Positions 49,743 to 60,071 are shown, counted from the stretch's first letter. The stretch: DNA of 64,000 nucleotides from Pseudomonas guariconensis (GCF_024127895.1 NZ_JAMYBK010000006.1:176564-240563), one strand, 5' to 3'. Numbers and translations are program-made. Notes: generated by a model not told the origin, from the letters alone.

Positions 49743-51023
49743 CTAGCCACGGCACCATTGCGCAGGGTCGGTCGGTCGGCCCTGCTGGCGAATGGCGAAG
49801 TACAGGCCTGCGCTGTCCTGCCCACCGCTGTCGCCGACGGTGGAGATGGCCTCGCCGGCCTTGACGATGTCGCCGGCGCTCTTGAGCAGGCTCTGGTTGT
49901 GGCCGTACAGGCTCAGGTAACCATTGCCATGATCGAGAATGACCAGAAGTCCGGCGCCGCGCAACCAGTCGGCGAACACCACGCGCCCGCCGTGCACGGC
50001 ACGTACCTGGGTGCCGGGCGCGGCACCGATCATCACGCCGTCCCACTTGGCCCGGGCATCGCCGCCTCGCGCATCTCCGAAGCGTGCCAGCAATCGACCA
50101 TTGACCGGCCATGGAAGTTTGCCTCGCGCGGCAGAAAATGCGCCGCCGTAGCTGGCGCCAGTACTGGACACCATCGGGCCGAGGGTGGTGCGGGCCTTTT
50201 TCGGTGCCTCTTCCTCGCGGTTGGCCGAGGCTTGCTGCTGGCGGCGTCGCTCGGCTTCCTGCTGGGCCAGGAGCGCCTTCTTGCGTGCCTCCTCGGCTTC
50301 GCGGGCCTGGCGCGCCAGGGTTTCCTCGATGGTCTTGAGTACCTTGGTCAGCTCGGCCTGGTCCTGCTGGCGGGCCTGGAGCTTCTTGTCGCGCGCCTTC
50401 AGGTCGCTGTCGAGCTTGGCCAGGACCTGCCGGCGCTCACTGCGCACGGCCTCGAGCGCCTGGCGACGGCTGTCGAGGTTGCCGCGCTGGACCAGCAACT
50501 GGGCCTGCTGGCGGCTGATGTCCTGTTCGACGCCGGCCAGTTGGCGCAGGGTTTCGTTGAAGGCGCGCAATTGCTCCAGGCGCGCCTTGCTCAGGTAGTC
50601 GTAGTAGGTCAGGGTGCGGGCGAATTTCTCGGGGTTCTGCTGGTTGAGCAGCAACTTGAGGTATTCCTCGCGGCCGTTCTGGTAGGCGGAGCGGGCCTGG
50701 ATGGCGATCAGTCGTTGTTGTTCAACGCGGGCGCTCTGGAGTTTTTTTTTCTCGGTATCAAGGCGCTCCAGCTCGCCCTCGGTCTTTTTTAGTTCCTGTT
50801 GCAGAGCCTCCACCTGCTTTTCGAGATTGCCGATGTCGGTCTCGGTGGCCTTGAGGTCTTTCTGCACGCCGGACTTCTCCGCCTGCAGCTTGCCCAGCAT
50901 CTTCTTCAGCTCGGCGATGTCCTGGCGGGTGGCGTCCAGTTGTTGCTGGGTCTGCGCGCGCTCGTCGGCGAAGGCCGGGCTGAGCAGGCAGGACAGGGCG
51001 AGTAGGATCAGGGCGCGGAGCAT
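49743..51023 (-). CDS. envC: Murein hydrolase activator EnvC
   Basis: A 426-residue periplasmic protein: signal peptide, a long coiled coil (about residues 20-270), and a C-terminal LytM (M23) domain. The LytM zinc ligands are degenerate: the usual HxGvD is KWDGV and the HFE(I/V)R motif is YFAIR, so it should be a regulator, not an enzyme. EnvC activates septal amidases during cell division. The start at 51023 begins the signal peptide; the open frame extends upstream without a site. ctpA follows after 138 bases. Confidence 0.94.
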   Translation of the reverse strand: MLRALILLALSCLLSPAFADERAQTQQQLDATRQDIAELKKMLGKLQAEKSGVQKDLKATETDIGNLEKQVEALQQELKKTEGELERLDTEKKKLQSARVEQQRLIAIQARSAYQNGREEYLKLLLNQQNPEKFARTLTYYDYLSKARLEQLRAFNETLRQLAGVEQDISRQQAQLLVQRGNLDSRRQALEAVRSERRQVLAKLDSDLKARDKKLQARQQDQAELTKVLKTIEETLARQAREAEEARKKALLAQQEAERRRQQQASANREEEAPKKARTTLGPMVSSTGASYGGAFSAARGKLPWPVNGRLLARFGDARGGDARAKWDGVMIGAAPGTQVRAVHGGRVVFADWLRGAGLLVILDHGNGYLSLYGHNQSLLKSAGDIVKAGEAISTVGDSGGQDSAGLYFAIRQQGRPTDPAQWCRG

Positions 51024-51100
51024 GGAGTCGGGCGTACCAGGGATGGAGACTGGCCTAGTATGCCCGCCCGGGGCTGCAAAAAAAACGTTTCGCGGTATCA

Positions 51101-51227
51101 GCGGCAAGCTTCGAGCTGCAAGCGGCAAGAAAAAGCTCAACTGGCGGCCTGTGCTGGCAGTCAGGCGGGGCCTTGTGATCCTGGGGCTGCTTTGCAGCCC
51201 ATCGCCGGCAAGCCGGCTCCCACAGGG
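51101..51227. repeat. Repeat unit and REP element upstream of envC
   Basis: The envC-gpmI gap (51024-51270, no gene) contains an 'aagcttcgagctgcaagcggcaag' type unit at 51101-51129 related to the gltB-gltD repeat, and a full REP element at 51183-51227 with a GC hairpin plus the 'catcgccggcaagccggctc' core. Confidence 0.8.
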
Positions 51228-51270
51228 ACCGCGCCGCCCTTGAGGTTGGCGCAGAACCTGTGGGGGGCGC

Positions 51271-52806
51271 TCAGCCGTCGACCAGAATGGAGGTCCCGGT
51301 CATTTGCGCCGGTTTTTCCAGGCCCAGCAGCTTGAGCATGGTCGGCGCCACGTCGGCCAGCACGCCGCCTTCGCGGACCTTGAGGTTGCGCTTGCCAACA
51401 TAGATGAACGGCACGGGCTCGGTGGTGTGGGCGGTGTGCGCCTGGCCGGTGCACTCGTCCTCCATCTGCTCGACGTTGCCGTGGTCGGCGGTGATCAGTG
51501 CTTCGCCGCCTACCTGCTCCAGGGCCTCGACGATGCGCCCGACGCAGTTGTCCAGGGCCTCGACCGCCTTGACCGCGGCGTCGAACACGCCGGTATGGCC
51601 GACCATGTCGCCGTTGGCGTAGTTGACCACGATCACGTCATAGCGCTGCTGCTCGATGGCCTCGACGATACGGTCGGTGACCTCCGGCGCGCTCATCTCT
51701 GGCTGCAGGTCGTAGGTGGCGACCTTCGGCGACGGGATGAGGATGCGCTCCTCGCCCTCGAACGGCTCTTCGCGCCCGCCCGAGAAGAAGAAGGTGACGT
51801 GGGCGTACTTCTCGGTCTCGGCGATGCGCAGCTGGGTCTTGCCGTGCTTGGCCAGGTATTCGCCGAGCACGTTGTCCAGGCTGGCCGGGGCGAAGGCCGC
51901 CGGGGCGGGGATCTTGGCCGAGTACTGGGTCAGGCCGATGTAGGCGGCGAGCTTGGGCAGGCGCGTGCGCGGGAACTCGTTGAAATCGGCCTCGACGAAC
52001 ACGCGGGACAGCTCGCGTGCGCGGTCGGCGCGGAAGTTCATGAAGACGACGGCGTCGCCATCCTCGACCTTGACCGCCTCGCCGATGCGGGTGGCCTTGA
52101 CGAACTCGTCGCTCTCGTCGCGGGCATAGGCTGCCTGCAGGCCGGCCACGGCATTATCGGCGCTGTATTGGGCGACGCTGTCGACGATCAGCTCGTAGGC
52201 GGCGCTGACGCGGTCCCAGCGATTGTCGCGGTCCATGGCGTAGTAGCGGCCGATGATGCTGGCGATACGGCCCTTGCCCAGGCGGGCGAAGGTGGCGTCG
52301 AGCAGCTCGAGGGACGATTGCGCGCTGCGCGGTGGCGTGTCGCGGCCATCGAGGAAGGCGTGCAGGTAGATCTTCTCGGCGCCCCGCTGGGCGGCGAGTT
52401 CGGCCATGGCGATGATGTGGTCCTGGTGGCTGTGCACGCCGCCATCGGAGAGCAGGCCGAGGATGTGCACGGCCTTGCCGGCGGAGGCCGCCTTGTCCAC
52501 CGCATTGGTGAGGACCGGATTGTGGAAGAACTCGCCGTCGCGGATGGCCTTGGTCACGCGGGTGAAGTCCTGGTACACCACGCGCCCGGCACCGAGGTTC
52601 ATGTGACCGACCTCGGAGTTGCCCATCTGCCCGTCGGGCAGGCCGACATCCATGCCCGAGCCGGAGATCAGGCCGTGCGGCTGGCTGGCGCGCAGGCGAT
52701 CGTAGACGGGGGTGTTGGCTGCGAAGATGGCGTTGTACTCGGGGCTTTCGCTGTGACCGAAACCATCCAGGATGATCAGGACCAGGGGTTTAGGCGTGCT
52801 CGTCAT
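51271..52806 (-). CDS. gpmI: 2,3-bisphosphoglycerate-independent phosphoglycerate mutase
   Basis: A 511-residue manganese-dependent enzyme interconverting 3- and 2-phosphoglycerate. It has [13 protein letters not shown] at the start (metal-binding Asp), the phosphoserine loop in [40 protein letters not shown] and the C-terminal [11 protein letters not shown] metal site. ATG at 52806 gives the usual [10 protein letters not shown] start. It is divergent from the rhodanese gene and upstream of envC-ctpA-yibQ. Confidence 0.97.
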   Translation of the reverse strand: MTSTPKPLVLIILDGFGHSESPEYNAIFAANTPVYDRLRASQPHGLISGSGMDVGLPDGQMGNSEVGHMNLGAGRVVYQDFTRVTKAIRDGEFFHNPVLTNAVDKAASAGKAVHILGLLSDGGVHSHQDHIIAMAELAAQRGAEKIYLHAFLDGRDTPPRSAQSSLELLDATFARLGKGRIASIIGRYYAMDRDNRWDRVSAAYELIVDSVAQYSADNAVAGLQAAYARDESDEFVKATRIGEAVKVEDGDAVVFMNFRADRARELSRVFVEADFNEFPRTRLPKLAAYIGLTQYSAKIPAPAAFAPASLDNVLGEYLAKHGKTQLRIAETEKYAHVTFFFSGGREEPFEGEERILIPSPKVATYDLQPEMSAPEVTDRIVEAIEQQRYDVIVVNYANGDMVGHTGVFDAAVKAVEALDNCVGRIVEALEQVGGEALITADHGNVEQMEDECTGQAHTAHTTEPVPFIYVGKRNLKVREGGVLADVAPTMLKLLGLEKPAQMTGTSILVDG

Positions 52807-53012
52807 CAATCCCACTCACGGTTGTTCAAAGATGATAAAGACACGCATTTTAGGGCAAATACGCCATGTGCGGCGAATATTCCTCCTGGCGCCCGACCAG
52901 CGCCGCCACAGACCGGACATGAAAGCTGTTTCGCGGCCGGTCCGTCGGGCTTTGGCCGGCTTGGGGGGCTGTGTATACTGGCCGGCATTTTCAATCGCGT
53001 GGAACACCCCTG

Positions 53013-53426
53013 ATGGTTGCTAACCTGATTCAATTTGCGACAAACCACTACATCCTGGTGGCGATCTTCTTTGTTCTGCTGATCCTGCTGCTGGTCAACG
53101 AAATCCGCCGTGGCGGCCAGAGCCTGAGCAGTGGCCAGCTGACCGCACTGATCAACGCCGAGAAAGGCGTGGTGATCGACATTCGTCCGAGCAAGGAGTA
53201 CTCGTCCGGCCACATCGTCGGCGCGCTGAACATCCCGCAGGACAAGCTGGTCAACCGTATGGCCGAGCTGGAAAAGCACAAGGGCAAGACCCTGATCGTG
53301 GTAGACAGCATGGGCCAGCAATCCGGCTCCATCTGCCGCGAGCTGCTCAAGGCGGGCTACACCGCCGCCAAGCTCAGCGGTGGCGTTTCCAGCTGGAAAG
53401 CCGATAACCTGCCCCTGGTGAAGTGA
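53013..53426 (+). CDS. Membrane-anchored rhodanese-like protein (YibN-like), catalytic cysteine absent
   Basis: A 137-residue protein with one N-terminal transmembrane helix (HYILVAIFFVLLILLLVNEI) and a rhodanese domain (VVIDIRPSKEYSSGHIVGALNIP, then LSGGVSSWK). At the place of the active-site cysteine the loop reads VVDSMGQQSG, with D98 instead of Cys, so sulfur transfer by the usual route is unlikely. It is the first gene of the plus-strand set rhodanese-grxC-secB, a block conserved near gpmI in Pseudomonas. Confidence 0.9.
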   Translation: MVANLIQFATNHYILVAIFFVLLILLLVNEIRRGGQSLSSGQLTALINAEKGVVIDIRPSKEYSSGHIVGALNIPQDKLVNRMAELEKHKGKTLIVVDSMGQQSGSICRELLKAGYTAAKLSGGVSSWKADNLPLVK

Positions 53427-53428
53427 AC

Positions 53429-53683
53429 ATGAAGCCTGTCATCGTCTATTCCAGCGACTACTGCCCCTATTGCATGCGCGCCAAGTACCTGCTCGAGAGC
53501 AAGGGCGTGGCGTTCGAGGAAATCAAGGTCGATGGCAAGCCGCAGGTGCGTGCCGAGATGAGCCAGAAGGCCGGCCGCACCTCGGTGCCGCAGATCTGGA
53601 TCGGCAGTACCCATGTCGGTGGATGCGATGACCTCTATGCCCTGGAGCGGGCGGGCAAGCTCGATGCCCTGCTCGAGGCCTGA
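53429..53683 (+). CDS. grxC: Glutaredoxin 3
   Basis: An 84-residue glutaredoxin with the dithiol active site CPYC (C12/C15), the cis-proline segment TSVPQIWIG and the glutathione-binding GGCDDLYAL. It reduces disulfides with glutathione in the cytoplasm. ATG at 53429 lies two bases after the rhodanese stop; a GTG at 53423 overlapping that stop is an alternative adding two residues. Confidence 0.96.
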   Translation: MKPVIVYSSDYCPYCMRAKYLLESKGVAFEEIKVDGKPQVRAEMSQKAGRTSVPQIWIGSTHVGGCDDLYALERAGKLDALLEA

Positions 53684-53721
53684 CTCACACCTTTTTCAAG
53701 ACCATTAGGAAAAGATCTGCC

Positions 53722-54207
53722 ATGACCGACCAACAGAACAACGGCGCAGCCGCCGACGACAACGCCCCGCAATTCTCCATGCAGCGCATCTACGTGCGCG
53801 ACCTGTCCTTCGAGGCACCGAAGAGCCCGCAGATCTTCCGCCAGCAGTGGGAGCCGAGCGTCTCGCTGGACCTGAACACCAAGCAGAAGGCCCTGGAAGG
53901 CGACTTCCACGAAGTGGTGCTGACCCTGTCGGTGACCGTCAAGAACGGTGAGGAAGTCGCCTTCATCGCCGAGGTGCAGCAGGCGGGCATCTTCCTGATC
54001 AAGAACCTCGACGCGGCCTCCATGAGCCACACCCTCGGCGCGTTCTGCCCGAACATCCTGTTCCCGTACGCCCGCGAGACCCTGGACAGCCTGGTGACCC
54101 GTGGTTCGTTCCCGGCCCTGATGCTGTCGCCGGTCAACTTCGACGCCCTGTACGCTCAAGAAATGCAGCGCATGCAGGAAGCCGGCGAGGCGCCTTCGCT
54201 GCAGTGA
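53722..54207 (+). CDS. secB: Protein-export chaperone SecB
   Basis: A 161-residue tetrameric chaperone that keeps preproteins unfolded and hands them to SecA. It has the family core ([14 protein letters not shown], then [22 protein letters not shown] and [32 protein letters not shown]). It follows grxC by 38 bases, as in other Pseudomonas and enterics. Confidence 0.97.
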   Translation: MTDQQNNGAAADDNAPQFSMQRIYVRDLSFEAPKSPQIFRQQWEPSVSLDLNTKQKALEGDFHEVVLTLSVTVKNGEEVAFIAEVQQAGIFLIKNLDAASMSHTLGAFCPNILFPYARETLDSLVTRGSFPALMLSPVNFDALYAQEMQRMQEAGEAPSLQ

Positions 54208-54227
54208 TCTGCCGCGAGAGACGAAAA

Positions 54228-54423
54228 CCCTGCGGGGTAATGCTGTTCACTTAAGTCTGATGCGACATCGATTGGGGCTGCCTTGCAGCCCATCGCCGGC
54301 AAGCCGGCTCCCACAGGATCGTGCATTCCTTGAGGCTTGCAGCGTACTTGTGGGAGCGGGCTTGCCCGCGAAGGGCCGCAAGGCGGCCCCAATTGCTTAA
54401 GTGAGCAGCATTACCCTGCGGGG
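54228..54423. mobile_element. 176-bp miniature inverted-repeat element carrying a REP pair
   Basis: Terminal inverted repeats of 18 bases (54238-54255 and 54396-54413, taatgctg[t/c]tcacttaag, one mismatch) bound a 176-bp segment. It is flanked on both sides by the same 10 bases ccctgcgggg (54228-54237 and 54414-54423), as expected of a target-site duplication. Inside are two REP elements facing each other (54274-54317 and 54349-54390). It encodes no protein, so it would need a transposase in trans. The right flank continues into a T run, suggesting insertion into the secB/trmL terminator. Confidence 0.7.
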
Positions 54424-54463
54424 CGCTTTTTTCATGGGGTGTGTCGGCGGAGCTGGCGGCACC

Positions 54464-54919
54464 TCAAGCAAACCCTTGCTGGCGCCACGCCTCGTACACT
54501 GTCACCGCCACCGTATTGGACAGGTTCAGGCTGCGGCACCCTGGCCGCATCGGCAGGCGCAGGCGCTGCTCGGCCGGCAGGCTGTCCAGCACCTCGGCCG
54601 GCAGGCCACGGCTCTCGGGGCCGAACAGGAAGGCGTCGCCCGGCTGATAGTCGACTTCATGAAACGGATGCGAGCCCTTGGTGGTGAAGGCGAACAAGCG
54701 CGGATGGCCAAGGCTTTCCAGGCATCCAGCCAGGCTCTGGTGGCGTTTGAGCGTGGCATACTCGTGGTAGTCCAGCCCTGCCCGGCGCAGGCGCTTGTCG
54801 TCCAGCTCGAAGCCCAGCGGTTCGATCAGGTGCAGGTCGCAACCGCTGTTGGCGCAGAGCCGGATGATGTTGCCGGTATTCGGCGGAATCTCTGGTTGAA
54901 AGAGGATGACATGAAACAT
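54464..54919 (-). CDS. trmL: tRNA (cytidine/uridine(34)-2'-O)-methyltransferase
   Basis: A 151-residue SPOUT methyltransferase that methylates the wobble ribose of tRNA-Leu. It starts [24 protein letters not shown] and has FGPESRGLP and the knot motif [24 protein letters not shown]. The long open frame upstream is not used: the ATG at 54919 is the family start and overlaps the divergent downstream gene's ATG on the other strand. Confidence 0.95.
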   Translation of the reverse strand: MFHVILFQPEIPPNTGNIIRLCANSGCDLHLIEPLGFELDDKRLRRAGLDYHEYATLKRHQSLAGCLESLGHPRLFAFTTKGSHPFHEVDYQPGDAFLFGPESRGLPAEVLDSLPAEQRLRLPMRPGCRSLNLSNTVAVTVYEAWRQQGFA

Positions 54920-55355
54920 GCACGGCTCCAGGCGTGAAGATGGCGAGCATTCTACCCTCGAACCCGACCCGCGTTCGAAGGCCTGGCCGCGCGTGCTGTT
55001 TTCCCTGGCCATCGTCGGCCTGATGGTCGGGCTGATGATCGGCCGCCTGACCGCGCCCGAGGAGCACGTGCTGGAGCGGGTGGAGGTGGTGCAGGACGGC
55101 CTGGACCTGTGGTTCGACGACGAGCCCAGGTTGCATGGGGAGAACGTGGACGGGACCCTGGCCTTGCTGTTCCAGGCCGAAGGCAAGGCCCAGCAGGGCC
55201 AGTTGCGCTTGCAGGGGAAGCCGGTGGGTTGGCGTGTGCGCAAAAGCGAGGAAGGGTTGTTGCTGACCGTGGTCGCCGCGCGCCCCCTGCACGGCGAATG
55301 GGCCGGTGCGAAGGAGGCGGGGCGCTGGCGGGTGCAGGTGAGGCTGCACGAATAA
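54918..55355 (+). CDS. Conserved small membrane-anchored hypothetical protein
   Basis: A 145-residue protein with one transmembrane helix ([20 protein letters not shown], about residues 26-45) and a C-terminal mainly beta domain ([35 protein letters not shown]). Its start codon overlaps the trmL start on the opposite strand within the sequence catg, so the two genes diverge from a shared point with no spacer. A start further inside is possible. No function recognised; position between trmL and ntrC is conserved in Pseudomonas. Confidence 0.72.
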   Translation: MHGSRREDGEHSTLEPDPRSKAWPRVLFSLAIVGLMVGLMIGRLTAPEEHVLERVEVVQDGLDLWFDDEPRLHGENVDGTLALLFQAEGKAQQGQLRLQGKPVGWRVRKSEEGLLLTVVAARPLHGEWAGAKEAGRWRVQVRLHE

Positions 55356-55406
55356 AAGAGGGGATATCCCGGCCTGCCTGTACCGAGGTCCCCAAAACTG
55401 GAGATA
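55352..55406 (-). ncRNA. nrsZ: Candidate NrsZ-type nitrogen-regulated small RNA
   Basis: A sigma54-type promoter just upstream predicts a start at about 55405-55406 on the minus strand. The transcript would be only about 55 nt, most of it a hairpin: stem GGGGA/UCCCC (55389-55393 with 55360-55364) continued by CUCGG/CCGGG (55383-55387 with 55368-55372), then UCUUUUAUU. The place, beside the 3' end of ntrC, and the NtrC sites match NrsZ of P. aeruginosa. It ends at the stop codon of the opposite-strand hypothetical gene. Homology to NrsZ is inferred from position and control, not from alignment. Confidence 0.6.
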
Positions 55407-55416
55407 CCTGGCTTAT

Positions 55417-55432
55417 TGCAGATGCCGTGCCA
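55417..55432 (-). promoter_or_regulatory. Sigma54-type promoter of the candidate small RNA
   Basis: On the minus strand TGGCACGGCATCTGCA matches the sigma54 consensus TGGCAC-N5-TTGCA with one mismatch, and the GG and GC are exactly 10 bases apart. It points away from ntrC toward the hairpin RNA. Confidence 0.7.
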
Positions 55433-55495
55433 GTTTTGCAAAGCCCGGAAATAGTGGGGTTGGAGCGGTTTTTCTGGGGGATTTTCGGGCCAGCA

Positions 55496-55512
55496 TGCAT
55501 CTGGGCGGTGCA
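55496..55512. promoter_or_regulatory. NtrC-binding site 1 upstream of the candidate small RNA
   Basis: TGCATC-N5-GGTGCA differs from the NtrC consensus TGCACC-N5-GGTGCA by one base. It lies about 64 bases upstream of the -24 box, a normal enhancer distance. Confidence 0.65.
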
Positions 55513-55515
55513 GCG

Positions 55516-55532
55516 GGCACAGAATCGGTGCG
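55516..55532. promoter_or_regulatory. NtrC-binding site 2 upstream of the candidate small RNA
   Basis: GGCACA-N5-GGTGCG is a weaker NtrC-like palindrome, centred 20 bases from site 1, so two dimers could bind on the same face of the helix. Confidence 0.5.
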
Positions 55533-55562
55533 CGGGGGGATTGATGGCGATCCTGGCGAAGG

Positions 55563-55657
55563 CGGGGCTGCAAAGCAGCCCCACAGGTGTGCCGTTGCGC
55601 TTGAGTGCGGCGCCGGACCCTGTGGGAGCGGGCCTGCCCGCGAAAGCGCCTGTGGGG
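55563..55657. repeat. REP-type elements downstream of ntrC
   Basis: A GC hairpin with adjacent 'ccccacagg' (55563-55587) and a fuller REP ('ctgtgggagcgggcctgcccgcg', 55618-55657) lie just after the ntrC stop codon, between ntrC and the NtrC sites. Confidence 0.75.
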
Positions 55658-55669
55658 TAACGCGAAACC

Positions 55670-57102
<1,433 letters not shown>

Positions 57103-57106
<4 letters not shown>

Positions 57107-58188
57107 GAGGCGGTGGCTCCTTGTTCCAGAGGCAGGAAGATCGAGAATGTGGTGTGGCCGGGGTGGCTGTCACATTCGATCAGGCCCTGGTGCTGGCTGA
57201 TGATGTTCTGGGTGATGGCCAGGCCGAGCCCGGTACCGTCCGGGCGGCCACTGACCATGGGATAGAAGAGGGTGTCCTGCAGTTCGGCGGGGATGCCCGG
57301 GCCGTTGTCGGTGATCTCGACCCGCGCCACCAGCCGGTGGCGGATGTGCCCGATGGTGAACTGGCGCACCGCGCGGCTGCGCAGGGTGATGCGGCCCAGG
57401 CGCAGCTCGTTCTGCCCGCCGATCGCCTGCATCGCGTTGCGCACGATGTTGAGCACGGCCTGGATCATCTGCTCGCGGTCGATCAGCACGTCCGGCAGGC
57501 TCGGGTCGTAGTCGCGCACCAACGTGATGCTGCCTTGGCTTTCCGCCTCCACCAAGCTGCCGACCCGCTCCAGCACTTCGTGGATGTTGGTCATGGCCAG
57601 CGACGGCAGCTTGTTCGAACCGAGCATGCGGTCGACCAGGTTACGCAGGCGGTCGGCCTCCTCGATGATCACGTTGGTGTAGTCGCGCAGCCCCTCGTCG
57701 GGCAGCTCGCGCGACAGCAACTGCGCCGCGCCGCGAATGCCGCCGAGCGGGTTCTTGATCTCGTGGGCGAGGCCGCGCACCAGCATCTTGGTGGTTTCCT
57801 GCTTGCTCAGCTGGGCCTCTTCCTTGGTGATGCGCAGCAGCCGGTCGCGGGGGTGGACCTCCAGCAACAGCAGGGTCTGCCCTTGGTGCAGGATCGGCGT
57901 CACGGCATAGTCGACGGTGATGGTCTGGCCGGTCAGCGAGGTCAGCTGGGCCTCGCGCTTGGTGAACGGGTGCGCCTGTTCCACGGCTTGGCGCAGGGAG
58001 TTGAGCGCTTCGGTGGACTCGGTGAACAGCTCGCTGATGAACTGCCCGTGGCTGCGCTGGCCGCTGACGGCCAGGAGCATCTCCGCGGCCGGGTTCATGT
58101 ACTCCAGGCGCAGCTCGGCATTGAGCAGGAGCGTGGCGGTGGTCAGGTTGTCCAGGAGCAGACGGTGCTGTGCATCGCTGATGGTCAT
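57103..58188 (-). CDS. ntrB: Nitrogen regulation sensor kinase NtrB (NR-II)
   Basis: A 361-residue cytosolic histidine kinase/phosphatase. An N-terminal PAS domain (residues about 1-115) is followed by the dimerisation domain with phospho-acceptor H142 in RGLAHEIKNPLGG, and an ATPase domain with N-box NIVRNAMQAI, G1 DNGPGIP and G2 GTGLGLAI. Activity is set by PII protein according to nitrogen status. ATG at 58188 is the family start; the longer open frame upstream is not supported. Coupled to ntrC by an ATGA overlap. Confidence 0.96.
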
Positions 58189-58275
58189 AAGGCGTCGTTG
58201 ACCTCTTTTGGCACATGGAGTGCCCTGGCGGTAAACAGGGGCGGGCGCGCAGGTGTCCGCTCGTTGCCAGGAAAA

Positions 58276-58291
58276 TGCAAGAAACAAACCA
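58276..58291 (-). promoter_or_regulatory. Candidate sigma54 promoter of ntrBC
   Basis: The minus strand reads TGGTTTGTTTCTTGCA: the TGG and TTGCA boxes match sigma54 with correct 10-base spacing, although the CAC of the -24 box is missing. The predicted start is about 76 bases before the ntrB ATG. Confidence 0.5.
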
Positions 58292-58418
58292 AAGCTCCGA
58301 AAAGAAGCGGCATTTGCGGATAAAGCCCTGGATCTGCGCGAATTCGGGCCAGAAAGCCCTGGTTTTCCGTGGCTGCTGACCCAAATTGGGATGCATGGCG
58401 GGGCGTAGCGGTTTTCTG

Positions 58419-58435
58419 TGCACCAATATAGAGCA
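58419..58435. promoter_or_regulatory. NtrC-binding site upstream of ntrB
   Basis: TGCACC-AATAT-AGAGCA keeps the full left half of the NtrC palindrome and part of the right. It shares TGCACCAATAT with the glnA upstream site and lies about 130 bases upstream of the candidate sigma54 box. Confidence 0.6.
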
Positions 58436-58483
58436 TAGGGTGCGAGAGGGCTGCCTGCCGCTTTCCATCGGAGCGGGACGCGA

Positions 58484-58515
58484 AAACGAAAACGGCCTCC
58501 CGAGGGAGGCCGTTT
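58484..58515 (-). terminator. Intrinsic terminator of glnA
   Basis: An 11-bp perfect stem (58505-58515 with 58490-58500) with a 4-base loop is followed on the minus strand by a TTTTCGTTTTCG tract. It lies 33 bases after the glnA stop codon. Confidence 0.88.
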
Positions 58516-58548
58516 CGATGAGGGCGTCGACGCGAGGCGTCGCCTACA

Positions 58549-59955
58549 TCAGACGCTGTAGTACAGGTCGTATTCCAGCGGGTGGACGAAGGTGCGGACC
58601 TTGATCTCTTCTTCCGACTTCAGCTCGATGTAGGCATCGATGAAGTCGTCGGAGAACACGCCGCCCTTGGTCAGGAACGCACGGCCCTTGTCCAGCTCTT
58701 CCAGGGCTTCCTTCAGGCTGCCGCAGACCTGCGGGATTTCCTTGGCCTCTTCAGGCGGCAGGTCGTACAGGTTCTTGTCGGCGGCATCGCCTGGGTGGAT
58801 CTTGTTCTGGATGCCGTCCAGGCCGGCCATCAGCAGCGCGGCGAAGCACAGGTACGGGTTGGCGGCCGGGTCCGGGAAGCGCGCTTCGATACGGCGGGCT
58901 TTCGGGCTCGAGACGTACGGGATGCGGATCGAGGCCGAGCGGTTGCGGGCCGAGTAGGCCAGCATGACCGGCGCTTCGAAGCCTGGCACCAGGCGCTTGT
59001 AGGAGTTGGTGGACGGGTTGGTGAAGCCGTTCAGGGCCTTGCCGTGCTTGATGATGCCGCCGATGAAGTACAGGGCGGTGTCGGACAGGCCGGCATAGCC
59101 TTCGCCGGAGAAGGTGTTCTTGCCGTCTTTGGAGATCGACATGTGGACGTGCATGCCCGAGCCGTTGTCGCCGTACAGCGGTTTCGGCATGAAGGTCGCG
59201 GTCTTGCCATAGGCGTCGGCGACGTTGTGCACGCAGTACTTCAGGGTCTGGACTTCGTCAGCCTTGGTGACCAGGGTGTTGAACTTCACACCGATCTCGT
59301 TCTGGCCGGCGGTGGCCACTTCGTGGTGGTGAACTTCGACGACCAGGCCCATTTCCTCCATGGCGTTGCACATGGCGGTACGGATCTCGTGGTCGTGGTC
59401 GCATGGCGGAACCGGGAAGTAGCCACCCTTGACGGCCGGACGGTGGCCCTTGTTGCCGCCTTCGACGTCCTGGTCGGTCATCCAGGAGCCTTGTTCGGAG
59501 TAGATCTTGAACATGGAGCCGGAGATGTCGGACTTGAATTTGACCTGGTCGAAGATGAAGAACTCAGGCTCCGGGCCGACGAACACGGTGTCGCCGATGC
59601 CGGTGGACTTCAGGAATTCCTCGGCGCGCTTGGCGATGGCGCGTGGGTCGCGGTCGTAACCTTGCATGGTGGAAGGCTCGATCACGTCGCAGACCAGGAT
59701 CAGGGTCGGCTCTTCGGTGAACGGGTCGAGCACGGCGGAGGAGTCGTCCGGCATCAGGATCATGTCGGAGGCTTCGATGCCTTTCCAGCCTTCGATCGAC
59801 GAGCCGTCGAACATCTTGCCGGCTTCGAAGAAGTCCTCGTCCAGCGCATCGCGAGCGGGCATGGTGACGTGGTGCTGTTTGCCTTTGGTGTCCGTGAAAC
59901 GCAGATCAATCCACTTGACGTCATGATCTTTGATGAGTTGAACCGACTTCGACAT
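58549..59955 (-). CDS. glnA: Glutamine synthetase, type I
   Basis: A 468-residue GSI-beta enzyme that makes glutamine from glutamate, ammonia and ATP. It has [16 protein letters not shown] near the N-terminus, the ATP-binding block [16 protein letters not shown], and the adenylylation tyrosine Y397 in NLYDLPPEE, so its activity can be switched by GlnE. Transcription is under a sigma54 promoter at 60056-60071 with an NtrC site upstream. ntrB and ntrC follow on the same strand after a terminator. Confidence 0.98.
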   Translation of the reverse strand: MSKSVQLIKDHDVKWIDLRFTDTKGKQHHVTMPARDALDEDFFEAGKMFDGSSIEGWKGIEASDMILMPDDSSAVLDPFTEEPTLILVCDVIEPSTMQGYDRDPRAIAKRAEEFLKSTGIGDTVFVGPEPEFFIFDQVKFKSDISGSMFKIYSEQGSWMTDQDVEGGNKGHRPAVKGGYFPVPPCDHDHEIRTAMCNAMEEMGLVVEVHHHEVATAGQNEIGVKFNTLVTKADEVQTLKYCVHNVADAYGKTATFMPKPLYGDNGSGMHVHMSISKDGKNTFSGEGYAGLSDTALYFIGGIIKHGKALNGFTNPSTNSYKRLVPGFEAPVMLAYSARNRSASIRIPYVSSPKARRIEARFPDPAANPYLCFAALLMAGLDGIQNKIHPGDAADKNLYDLPPEEAKEIPQVCGSLKEALEELDKGRAFLTKGGVFSDDFIDAYIELKSEEEIKVRTFVHPLEYDLYYSV

Positions 59956-60055
59956 GTTGTCCTCCGGATGGGTCTAGGGCGCGGTGGGCCGCTGCCCTGG
60001 AAAAAGGGTGTCGCCGGGCGCGGATAGTCGGCCAAGCTTACCTGCCTCACAAGAG

Positions 60056-60071
60056 AGCAAATTGCATGCCA
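60056..60071 (-). promoter_or_regulatory. Sigma54 promoter of glnA
   Basis: TGGCATGCAATTTGCT on the minus strand fits TGGCAC-N5-TTGCT with one mismatch and exact spacing. The predicted start lies about 90 bases before the glnA ATG. Confidence 0.85.

Larger units (their letters stand above)
58189..58548. promoter_or_regulatory. glnA-ntrB intergenic control region
   Basis: This 360-base stretch holds no gene. From the glnA side it contains the glnA terminator (58484-58515), an NtrC-type site (58419-58435) and a sigma54-type promoter (58276-58291), so ntrBC can be expressed apart from glnA. Confidence 0.7.

Noticed and set aside
49743..51023. EnvC as an active LytM endopeptidase
   Set aside because: The zinc-binding histidines are replaced (KWDGV and YFAIR), so it is the activator type.
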